From Nostoc sp. CCCryo 231-06 (GTDB taxonomy: Bacteria > Cyanobacteriota > Cyanobacteriia > Cyanobacteriales > Nostocaceae), in contig JAHCSU010000234.1 of NCBI GenBank assembly GCA_023522315.1, positions 1 through 32,633 of the forward strand: a stretch of 32,633 nucleotides of DNA. The letters run 5' to 3'. The notes under the pieces are model-generated. The model had not been told where the DNA came from, did not search any database, and saw only the letters and a program-made list of their open reading frames with translations. The position numbers and the translations under genes were made by a program. This document shows positions 7,558-15,500 of the stretch, piece after piece. How positions within the stretch are numbered: position 1 is the stretch's first letter; every line of letters begins with the position of its first letter.

Positions 7558-9132
7558 CTAATGACTAATATAGTGAAATCCTTTGACAAAATCTATAACC
7601 ATATTTAACGAAGGCAATATATATTTTGTTGCTTCACTGGATATATCATCATAAGCTGAACCATTGAGAGCAGAGCGATTAATAAATCTTTTTCCAAATT
7701 GGGGATTGTCATGGGCAATCAAAGTCTGGGCGCTGGAATTCGTTAAAATTATTTGGGTTGGTGCTTTACAAAAATTTAACTTTGCAGCAACTTCGATATT
7801 TTTTTTCATCTGTTTAATTGTTGTAGCCTGACTCATCGCTTGCTCTACAAGAATATTTAATTCTTTCATATTCTGGGGTGATTTTAGCGATTTTAAATTT
7901 TGGTTCACAACAACCTCATTGTTAATCATTTCCACCATTCTGGAAATATTCTTTTGGGTAGATACCGCATCTAGAAAGGGAAGAATCACAATGTAAGCAG
8001 TGGGAAATAATGCTTCGTCGCTATCTACATGAAATGTAAAAACAGTTCGACGAGGCCCACTTTCCATGTTTGGAGGTTGTTTCAGCCCCCGGTATTCCTG
8101 AGCAATTTGATAATAAGCGCCAGCAAGAGCAAAATTGGCTTCGTGTTCTATGGGCGCATCAACAATAATTCGGATTGTTGGCGGTGTTTCGTTGAAAAAA
8201 TCTCGTGAGTCTTCGGAATGGAAGTTTTGGATAATGGAGCGATCGCCTGCGGGGCTAAGATCAACCCATTCACAAATCATGCCTTCGGTTTTTAAACCAA
8301 ACCTGGAGGTGGCATAAAGCTTTGCCCCAGTTAAAGTTGCTCCTGTTAAGTCAGCACCAATCCATTCCGCCCTGATTAATTTTGCCTGAGTTAAATCGGC
8401 GTGGATGAAAATTGTATTCGTTAAATTCGCATTGCTTAAATCTGCGCCAATTAAAGTAGCTCCGCTCAATTTTGCGCCGCTCAAATCTGCCCACCGAAGA
8501 TTTGCACCGCTCAAATCTGCCCACCGAAGATTTGCACCGCTCAAATCTGATCCGCTCAAGTTAGCATGTCTGAGATTCGCTTGTCTGAGTTCGGCATCTC
8601 GCAAATTTGCGCCGCTAATGTCACAACGACTGAGATCACTGGCATTTAAGTTAGCCATCTCCAAGTTGGCTCCCGTCAAGGAAGCGCCTTTGAATATGGA
8701 CTCACTCAAGTTAGCGTGACGGAGATTCGCTTGGCGGAGTGTCGCCTCTCGCAGATCGGCGCTGGTGAGGTTAGCCTCTGACAAATCGGCGCGACTGAGA
8801 TCAGCACGAATTAACTCGGCGCGAATCAATGAGGCTCCTCTAAGTTGAGCGCGACTAAGATCCGCTCGAATCAAATTAGCGACGTTGAGGCTGGCGTTAT
8901 TTAAGATGGCGCTACATAGATTCGCACCACTCAGTCTTGCTATATTCAGCTTGGCATTACTCAAGTTAGCTTCACTCAGATTCGCGCCGCTCAGGTTGAC
9001 TATACTCAAATTAGCATCACTAAGATTTACGCCACTGAGTTTCGCCCCACTCAGGTTAGCTTCCGCGAGGTCAACACCATTAAAGTTTAAGACTCCTGCC
9101 GCGTATTGTTCCAGTAATTCGTCTACAGTCAT
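7558..9132 (-). CDS. Pentapeptide-repeat protein with a C-terminal unknown domain
   Basis: From ATG 9132 the protein begins MTVDELLEQYAAGVLNFNGVDLAEANLSG, a lead-in common in cyanobacterial pentapeptide proteins. About 50 A(D/N)LxX repeats follow up to about residue 275, predicted to fold as a right-handed quadrilateral beta helix. The last 220 or so residues are not repeats (IRIIVDAPIEHEANFALAGAYYQIAQEYRG...NMVIDFVKGFHYISH). They may form a separate alpha/beta domain I cannot name. An ATG at 9174 adds 14 residues but has no ribosome-binding site, whereas AAGGGG lies 8 bases before 9132. The gene runs divergently from tyrA with a gap of about 50-70 bases, so the two promoters are close or overlap. 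The mirror-image open frame on the plus strand is an artefact of the repeat codons. Confidence 0.88.
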   Translation of the reverse strand: MTVDELLEQYAAGVLNFNGVDLAEANLSGAKLSGVNLSDANLSIVNLSGANLSEANLSNAKLNIARLSGANLCSAILNNASLNVANLIRADLSRAQLRGASLIRAELIRADLSRADLSEANLTSADLREATLRQANLRHANLSESIFKGASLTGANLEMANLNASDLSRCDISGANLRDAELRQANLRHANLSGSDLSGANLRWADLSGANLRWADLSGAKLSGATLIGADLSNANLTNTIFIHADLTQAKLIRAEWIGADLTGATLTGAKLYATSRFGLKTEGMICEWVDLSPAGDRSIIQNFHSEDSRDFFNETPPTIRIIVDAPIEHEANFALAGAYYQIAQEYRGLKQPPNMESGPRRTVFTFHVDSDEALFPTAYIVILPFLDAVSTQKNISRMVEMINNEVVVNQNLKSLKSPQNMKELNILVEQAMSQATTIKQMKKNIEVAAKLNFCKAPTQIILTNSSAQTLIAHDNPQFGKRFINRSALNGSAYDDISSEATKYILPSLNMVIDFVKGFHYISH

Positions 9133-9199
9133 CGATGCTACCCCTTGGATGCCAACTTTAATAGTTGGTATCATAAAAAACGGAATGTCAAAATCAAAA

Positions 9200-10039
9200 A
9201 TGAATATTGGGATTTTAGGACTGGGACTGATAGGCGGATCTTTGGGTTTTGATTTGCGATCGCAAGGACATCATATCTTAGGAGTTAGTCGCCGTGAATC
9301 CACTTGTCAAAAGGCAGTTGCTCTCGGCAGTGTTGATCAAGCATCCGTTGATCCGAGCCTATTGGCAGCCGCAGAGGTTGTATTTATTTGTACACCTCTA
9401 GCGCTTATTGTGCCCCAATTTGAGGAAATGATCGCTCATTTATCTGCTGCTACCGTCTTAACTGATGTGGGTTCAGCAAAAGCACAGATAGTCAAGGCGA
9501 TTTCTCCCCTTTGGGATAATTTTATCGGCGGTCATCCAATGGCGGGAAGGACAGATAGTGGGATAGAAGCTGCACAACGGAATTTATTTGTTGATAAACC
9601 TTATGTACTGACACCGATAACTACAACACCGACTAGTGCAATTACGGTTGTAGAGGAAATTGTGCGATCGCTTGGGGCTAATATCTACTATTGTCAACCT
9701 GAGCAACATGACCGCGCTGTTAGTTGGATTTCTCATTTACCTGTAATGGTCAGTTCTTCCTTGATTGCTGCTTGTTTGAGTGAAACTGACCCCGATGTTT
9801 TGGAATTAGCCCAAAAGTTAGCTAGTTCAGGTTTTCGGGATACCAGCCGTGTGGGTGGTGGGAATCCAGAGTTGGGTGTGATGATGGCACGGTATAATCG
9901 TCAGGCATTGCTGCGATCGCTGCAACAGTATCGTCACAATCTCGATGAGTTGACTAACTTAATTGAGCAAGAAAATTGGGCAGTTTTAGAGCAGAAGTTG
10001 AAATCAACAGGGAAGGCACGACCTGATTTTGTTGATTAG
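9200..10039 (+). CDS. tyrA: Arogenate/prephenate dehydrogenase (tyrosine biosynthesis)
   Basis: TyrA oxidatively decarboxylates arogenate (or prephenate) on the way to tyrosine; cyanobacterial forms are usually NADP-dependent arogenate dehydrogenases. The N-terminal Rossmann motif is GLGLIGGS (G7, G9, G12 from Met 9200). Further family motifs are VVFICTPLA, TDVGSAK, the catalytic-region GGHPMAGRTDSG with its histidine, and SHLPVMVSSSL and SSGFRDTSRVGGGNPELG in the C-terminal domain. Start 9200 gives 279 residues, the length I recall for Synechocystis TyrA. An in-frame ATG at 9185 would add MSKSK, and a longer upstream open frame is only antisense to pentapeptide repeats. No clear ribosome-binding site at either ATG. 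Confidence 0.94.
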   Translation: MNIGILGLGLIGGSLGFDLRSQGHHILGVSRRESTCQKAVALGSVDQASVDPSLLAAAEVVFICTPLALIVPQFEEMIAHLSAATVLTDVGSAKAQIVKAISPLWDNFIGGHPMAGRTDSGIEAAQRNLFVDKPYVLTPITTTPTSAITVVEEIVRSLGANIYYCQPEQHDRAVSWISHLPVMVSSSLIAACLSETDPDVLELAQKLASSGFRDTSRVGGGNPELGVMMARYNRQALLRSLQQYRHNLDELTNLIEQENWAVLEQKLKSTGKARPDFVD

Positions 10040-10276
10040 TTTTAGGGTGCCTTACGTTATTGATAACGCACCCATTTCAACGTTTGGTAAGTTAATTGCT
10101 TATTGGTTGTGAATGCTTTTTGAGCTAGTTGATCAAGCCGGGTGGCTGCTTTCTTGTTAAATCAACAAATATAGCCATTAAGTAATTTTGACAGCAAAAT
10201 CTTTACAAAATGCTACTCAACAGTTTTATAGTCACCAAACCGATGTACTATACAGATAAATTTACAAAAATCAACA

Positions 10277-10567
10277 ATGGTAGAACGCCCAATCAAAAAA
10301 TCGGAACGTCAGTCCCAAGGAAGCACTGACAACAATTCCGAAAATACGGATTCTATACCTCCTATTGAATCCAACCCCAAAAGCTCAAAACCGAGCCGTA
10401 ATCGCTCGTCTGACACAGGGAAAAAAGCATCCTACGGAGATGACAACAGGCAACAGGGGAATCCTGCTTTAGCGCGTGGCCCAAAACCCGTTAAACCTCC
10501 AGTCAAAGTCCAAACAGAAGAACTCGAAACCGAATCGGAATCTATCTCTGAGGAGTCTCAAGACTAA
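10277..10567 (+). CDS. Small disordered hypothetical protein
   Basis: The 96-residue product is highly polar and low in hydrophobic residues. A basic/Ser-rich first half (KKSERQSQGSTDNNSENTD...SKPSRNRSSDTGKK) leads to GNPALARGPKPVKPPVKVQ, then an acidic tail (EELETESESISEESQD). It is almost certainly intrinsically disordered. The frame has a proper ATG and is isolated between intergenic stretches, with a hairpin after it. The charge split looks designed rather than random, but I recognise no family and claim no function. Confidence 0.65.
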   Translation: MVERPIKKSERQSQGSTDNNSENTDSIPPIESNPKSSKPSRNRSSDTGKKASYGDDNRQQGNPALARGPKPVKPPVKVQTEELETESESISEESQD

Positions 10568-10581
10568 TATTACTCCTGCGT

Positions 10582-10654
10582 GTGATGTGGGAAGCTATAA
10601 GCGTATGAAGACTGGGATTTCTGGCTTGAAGGCAGTTATCATACCCCACATCAC
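10582..10654 (+). terminator. Long-range inverted repeat after the small disordered gene
   Basis: GTGATGTGGG (10582-10591) and CCCACATCAC (10645-10654) are a perfect 10-bp inverted repeat around a 53-base loop, followed by GTTGTTTTTA. It begins 14 bases past the stop codon. The T-rich follow-up suggests a terminator, but the large loop leaves room for a structured 3' RNA. Confidence 0.45.
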
Positions 10655-10713
10655 CATTAGGTTGTTTTTATGTTGAATGCTTTTAAATTAAACTTTACTA
10701 TTGGTACATAAAG

Positions 10714-11226
10714 TCAATCAATTTCTGTAACTAGCCATTGCCACTCAGTGACTACATTTTTTGATATGTTGAGAAGCAACTGCTGTCCACTAGAGAGCGG
10801 CACATAGAGTTTGAGTGCATCAGTTGTTGGCAGTTTCGGTAAGATATCAGTTAACTTATATTCGCCCACATTAGGGACGGGTGCATTTAAAGCGTATGCA
10901 TCCGATGCATTCAACAATCTACCTGCTGCTGTCTCAATCAACAATGGTTGGGGGTGAGCAAGTTTGACGACACCTGGAAAAGCAACCAAGCGCAACCGTA
11001 AGTCTTTTACCGGACTGTTGTAATTCTGTTTGAACAGTAGCACTTGCCAAGCATATCCTTTTTCATCTTTGATAGATACTTGTGAGTGGTAGCGTAAGAC
11101 ACCAGGAGAATCATGATGTTGACGCAGCAGTGCTTGTGCTGACTGCACGCTCCATCCACATACAGTTAATGCTAGAAACACAACTAGGGCACAACGCCAA
11201 AAATATTGTTGGAATTTTCGCTTCAT
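10714..11226 (-). CDS. DUF3122 family exported protein
   Basis: From ATG 11226 the 170-residue product has a signal peptide (KRKFQQYFWRCALVVFLALTVCGWSVQSAQA) with an AxA-type cleavage site before LLRQHHDSPG. The mature part shows the family pattern: LRYHSQVSIKDEKGYAWQVLLFKQ, LRLRLVAFPGVVKLAHPQPLLIETAAGR, PNVGEYKLTDILPKLPTTDALKL and VTEWQWL. DUF3122 is largely cyanobacterial, of unknown function, presumably periplasmic or thylakoid-lumenal. A longer frame from 11355 is rejected because its extra residues come from a heptanucleotide repeat and precede the signal peptide. Confidence 0.88.
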   Translation of the reverse strand: MKRKFQQYFWRCALVVFLALTVCGWSVQSAQALLRQHHDSPGVLRYHSQVSIKDEKGYAWQVLLFKQNYNSPVKDLRLRLVAFPGVVKLAHPQPLLIETAAGRLLNASDAYALNAPVPNVGEYKLTDILPKLPTTDALKLYVPLSSGQQLLLNISKNVVTEWQWLVTEID

Positions 11227-11310
11227 CTGAGTCCTTCTGTAGACTATACCAACTCCCCATAACACCCAAAAGGATTTGGCGACAACTAAACAATTCACCT
11301 TAAACTCTTT

Positions 11311-11341
11311 TCTTCCTCTGTGTCCTCTGCGCCTCTGCGGT
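11311..11341. repeat. Heptanucleotide STRR-like repeat
   Basis: The minus strand reads CCGCAGAGGCGCAGAGG followed by ACACAGAGGAAGA, a degenerate tandem of about seven bases. Short tandemly repeated repetitive sequences of this kind are known from heterocystous cyanobacteria, and this version is common in Nostoc intergenic DNA. It sits between the DUF3122 gene and the xdhC remnant. Confidence 0.65.
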
Positions 11342-11353
11342 TTGTTCTCATAC

Positions 11354-11583
11354 ATGCTTAACTTCTACCAACAACTAGCAAAAACCTTAAAAAAGATGCT
11401 GTAGTTTTAGCCACCGTCACCAGCACCAAAGGTTACACACCCGAATTTTTGCATCAAATATATGCACCAATCGGTTTAGATATTGGCGCTTTAACACCAG
11501 AAGAAATTGCAGTTAGTATCTATGCTGAGTTAATTAAAGTTCGGCGTGGTGGCACTGGGACTTCTTTATCTGGAAAAATTTAA
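11354..11583 (+). pseudogene. Collapsed xdhC (molybdoenzyme maturation factor) pseudogene
   Basis: The start reads [11 protein letters not shown] then, after a one-base shift in a run of A's (11389-11394), [13 protein letters not shown], which matches the XdhC/CoxI N-terminus. The sequence then jumps to the family C-terminus: [36 protein letters not shown]...SGKI. Intact XdhC proteins are about 250-380 residues; only about 77 codons remain, so the middle was deleted. In the annotated frame a TAG appears right after the A-run. XdhC inserts the sulfurated molybdenum cofactor into xanthine dehydrogenase-type enzymes. The stop overlaps the stop of the converging 2OG oxygenase gene. Confidence 0.82.
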
Positions 11584-12167
11584 AAATCCTTCAATTGACG
11601 GTACATAATATCTGAGCGTAAAACGTACTTTCGTCCTTGGATAATAGGAGCGCCTTCATGTACTAGTTCATGGACAAAACACAAAACCATACCTGTTGCT
11701 GGAATCACAGCAATATTAGGTAAATCTTCATAGTATCGGCGAGAAAGATGAAAACGGGTATCACCGCCTTCAAAACCTTCATTAAGGTAAATCATGAAAG
11801 TCAATAGACTTTCCTCACCGTTAGGTCGCCGATAAGAACCATCATGATGAATCGCAAACATCTGACCTGGGTCATAGCGATAGAAACGAAAACGCTCATT
11901 CAGTCCAACCGCTTGCCATCTGCCAATGCTGCTGGGTATATAACTTGACACACGTTGCCATAAATCAAAAGCCCGTTCCTGGTCATCTAAAATGACACGC
12001 TGATTATTGCGAATGTCGGGACGTATTTCAAAACCTCGAATGGTAGTAATAGGAGCATCTGTATAACCAATATTTTCGGTTAAAGTAATGTACTCAGCAC
12101 ATTCTTTTGGTGAAAGAATATTGTCTAACGTGAAAATTTCGTTGCCAAGTAAATTTTTCTTGGTCAT
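11580..12167 (-). CDS. 2OG-Fe(II) oxygenase, prolyl 4-hydroxylase-like
   Basis: The 195-residue product fits the single-domain P4H-type 2-oxoglutarate/Fe(II) oxygenase fold. The iron ligands are visible as H107-x-D109 in [14 protein letters not shown] and a distal H170 in [21 protein letters not shown], with K180 as the likely 2OG anchor. The middle segment [20 protein letters not shown] is typical of the family. It lacks a signal peptide, so it is cytoplasmic. Substrate unknown: a protein residue or a small molecule are both possible. It stands alone on the minus strand and converges with the xdhC remnant, sharing bases of the two stop codons. Confidence 0.9.
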   Translation of the reverse strand: MTKKNLLGNEIFTLDNILSPKECAEYITLTENIGYTDAPITTIRGFEIRPDIRNNQRVILDDQERAFDLWQRVSSYIPSSIGRWQAVGLNERFRFYRYDPGQMFAIHHDGSYRRPNGEESLLTFMIYLNEGFEGGDTRFHLSRRYYEDLPNIAVIPATGMVLCFVHELVHEGAPIIQGRKYVLRSDIMYRQLKDF

Positions 12168-12565
12168 GGTTGAGCCGATTAAGATTTAAGCTTTCTGATA
12201 GTATAAACTAACCATTGTTTTGGGAAGCACAGTTAGTTTCCATAATCTATCCTCAAACTATAACCCCAGCATTAGCGAGATATCCTCCCGCAGTTGTTTA
12301 ATCAGTTTCAAATCTTTACATACAATCTAAAAGATTTCATAATGCGACACCTCATAAGCTCCAGCCTGCGATCGCAAGTACACGCGATTGTAGAGTTTTT
12401 TATTTTTTTAACGTAGAGGCAAAGCGGCTTGCCGCAGGCTACCGCCAACGCGTAGCGTCTCATAGAGAAGGACGCAAAGGGAAGGAAGAAATGCTTAACT
12501 GAAATGTATTGCCATTGCATCGGCTTGTAAAAAGTAGCCCACCCTACCTTACCTATTTTTGTAAT
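12168..12565. other. Intergenic stretch with Nostoc-type short repeats
   Basis: No gene seen. 12413-12470 carries GC-rich repeat DNA (AGCGGCTTGCCGCAGGCTAC, CGCGTAGCGTCTC) of the kind scattered through Nostoc genomes, and one HIP1-like site lies near 12370. A 70-codon open frame here has no coding character. Confidence 0.5.
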
Positions 12566-15500
12566 CTAAAATCTAGTTTCATACTGAACTTGGAATTGAT
12601 TTTCATCCCCTAAATTAGTTGAGCCTCGCATCAAAATTTCATCATTGAGTCGATAAAGCACGTTATAACGGAAAGACTCATCGCTAGAAAGAGGGCGTGA
12701 TAAAGAAGCAGAGAAATTTCTATTAACATTAAACACACCTTCTGCTGATAAATTCAGAACTGAAGCTGTCGTTGTTTCATTACTAGTGGTAGGGGTGGGA
12801 AATATCCGAAATTCGCTGAAACCAATAGCCTGTCCGATCGCAGTAATAGTTCCTTGCAAACCACCTAAAATGGTAGAACTAGCAAAATTAGTTAGCCCTT
12901 GTCCTGCATCTGTTTGACCGAAAGAACCAAGAATTGAGCCACCTAATAGAGCAACTATTTCTCCCTTACTACGGCTAGGTTCACTCGTTAGTTCCAGATT
13001 GTTGCCCAATTCACTAGCTGGCCCGTTGGCCCTGGCTTGAACGCGAACGGTACGTAAAGTCCCGAAGTTAGTAGCAGAAACATCGCTGATTTCAGCAGAC
13101 AATGGTGATTCCAAAATTCTACTGTTCGTTGCTGATGCTTCAGGTACAATCGCCGTAAGTCGGATATCCAAAGTAGGGTCAAGCCCTTGACTTGGAATAA
13201 ACCGCGCAGTTTGTTCGTAGCCTCGCGCCAAAGCGAACTCAGTTGAAAATATGCTGAGTCGTCCTCCTGTCAAACGAATCACTCCTTCAGGGAGGGGCTT
13301 GGCTAATGTACCATTTATCGTTAGGTCGCCTTTTGCCTCGAAGTTCAGTATGGGCTGACTCAATGCGGCTCCTCCTGGTACAAAGTCGAGTAATGACTGA
13401 GTGGTAACACGAACATCGTCGTCTAGAATTAACCTTAAATCTGCAAACTTTATAGGTAAATTGGGTGGAGTAACTGCGCTAGTGCTACTTTGTGGTGTAG
13501 TCACTGGGCTAGCATTAGTCTCTGCTGTAGGTGTGAGATTAACTTTAAGTTCTTCTCTATTTATGACGTTAGTGTTAGCTTGATCTGTGGCTGCTGATTT
13601 TGTCTTAGCGGTAGAGTTTCCAATGATTACCTGACCATCACTCAGCTGAATTTCTCCACCAATTACAGGTTTTAGTGCTGTTCCGCGAATTACAACATCG
13701 CCGCCGACACCGCCTTGATACAGTCCTGCAAGCTTAAAATCGAGTTTGTCTGCTATTGATACTGTTAGGGGATTTGCTAGGGCTTGCTGAGGATCAAAAA
13801 TTGGCAGGATGCCTGATGCATTTATTTGCCCTTGATTGTAAGTGCCTTGGATACCTTGGACATTCACTGTATCACCATTAAATTGCGCTGTCCCTGTGAC
13901 ATTAGTTAGGGGTTCAGATAAGGCTTCAGCGCGAAAAGTTGCATTGTTGAGTGTGGCATTTCCGTTAATAATTGGTTCGTTTAAAGTACCCCGAACGTTT
14001 AAATCTACTTGTCCTTGACCGTCTACCCAAGCAACTTGATTGTTAGTAAACAGGTTTAACAGTGCCAATCCTTCATTGTTCACGCTGGCGTTGATGCTGA
14101 TTTGATTGCTATCTGGTTGCACTTTGGCAAAAGGTAATGGAGCAGGTACGCTACCTGTAATGGCAACTGGTTGCGTTCCAGTCACTAGCAAAGTACTGTC
14201 AAAATTCAAGCGAGCATTGTTGTAGTCAAAGTTCACCTGTCCTGTTTGCACAGGTTGCTTGTTGAGAGTCGCATTCGCCAGTGTCACTTCCCCTTGAACT
14301 CTGGGATCTTGTAAACTACCTCCTAAGGTGGCATCAGCATTTACATTACCAGTGATATCTATAGGGTATTTTTCTATAAAAGGTTGTAAAAGCGATAGAG
14401 GCAGACTTGCTACATTCAACTTTCCAGATAGTTGTTCAGTTCCTAACTGTCCCGAAAAAGCCACCAGTCCTTGATTTATCCCAACACTCAACGGTGAAAG
14501 TGTGACGACACCATCAGCAAAATTGCCTTGAGCAACGACTTGATTAATGGAGTATTCACCCCATTGCCAATTAGCACCTTGGAAATTAAAGCCGACATTT
14601 AACCCAGATTTTAACGAGCCATTAGCTGTAATTCCCCCACTCAAAACACCCGTTAATTCTGCAAGGGTAGGTAAAGATGTGTCTTTTGTTGTTTCTTGTT
14701 GCTGTTGTTTTTTTATCGATGCTGCAATATTAGAGAAATATGCTAACTGTGTTTTCAAATCTGCATTAGGCAAACTGATAGGCTGGGTATTAAGTACTTC
14801 TGCTCCAGCAAACGTTGGAGGCTGCAACCCAGTACTAAGGTCTTGAAAATCAAAGATATTAAACGCTTGTAAAAGTCTCTCAACTCTGGCTTGGTCTAAA
14901 TTAGCTTGGAATTGAAATTTCGGATCATTCCCTGTTTGCACATTTCCACTGAGGGCAATGTTGCTATCTCCAATCCGCAACTGACCATTAGTCAAGCTAG
15001 CAGTACCATCAGCATAATTGATGCTGCCGCGAAATTCATCTGCTGCAACTCTGGCAACACGAGGCCCTGCGATCGCAACGTCTCCCGCAATGGCATAATT
15101 ATTCAGATTAACAACTAAATCCCCCGATAGTTGCCCCGCCAGAGGTTTTAATTGATTGTTAGGTAAAAAGCCGCCAACCAAAGCTATAGGAAACTGTTGA
15201 GCGTTGATGAGTAAATTCTCTCCCTCAGTTCTACCTGTGGTAACTGCGCCACCCCGCTTGACTAAAAATGAAGTCGGACGATAATCTGCACCTAAGTTAA
15301 GTGCAATCCTGTCTTGCTTCCCGGCTAATCGCAGACTTGCTCCTTGCCCCCCTTGAAAATTCACATTTCCAGTTAAAAGTGGGTCAAAGACCAAGTTACT
15401 CACATTGAAATTCCGCAGCCGGATATTACCATTGGCTTGAGGTACATCTGGAGTACCTGTAACTTGCCCATTAAAATCTAGTAATCCTGCTACTTCTACG

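Noticed and set aside
8405-8719. Plus-strand frame of 104 codons with repeating FAPLKSA
   Set aside because: Mirror of the pentapeptide codons on the opposite strand.
8885-9184. Long N-terminal extension of tyrA on the plus strand
   Set aside because: It is the antisense of the pentapeptide repeats (RFAPLRLA-type periodicity) and has no dehydrogenase character; TyrA motifs begin after 9200.
12308-12520. 70-codon minus-strand frame in the gap before tamB
   Set aside because: Overlaps Nostoc repeat DNA and has no family pattern or ribosome-binding site.
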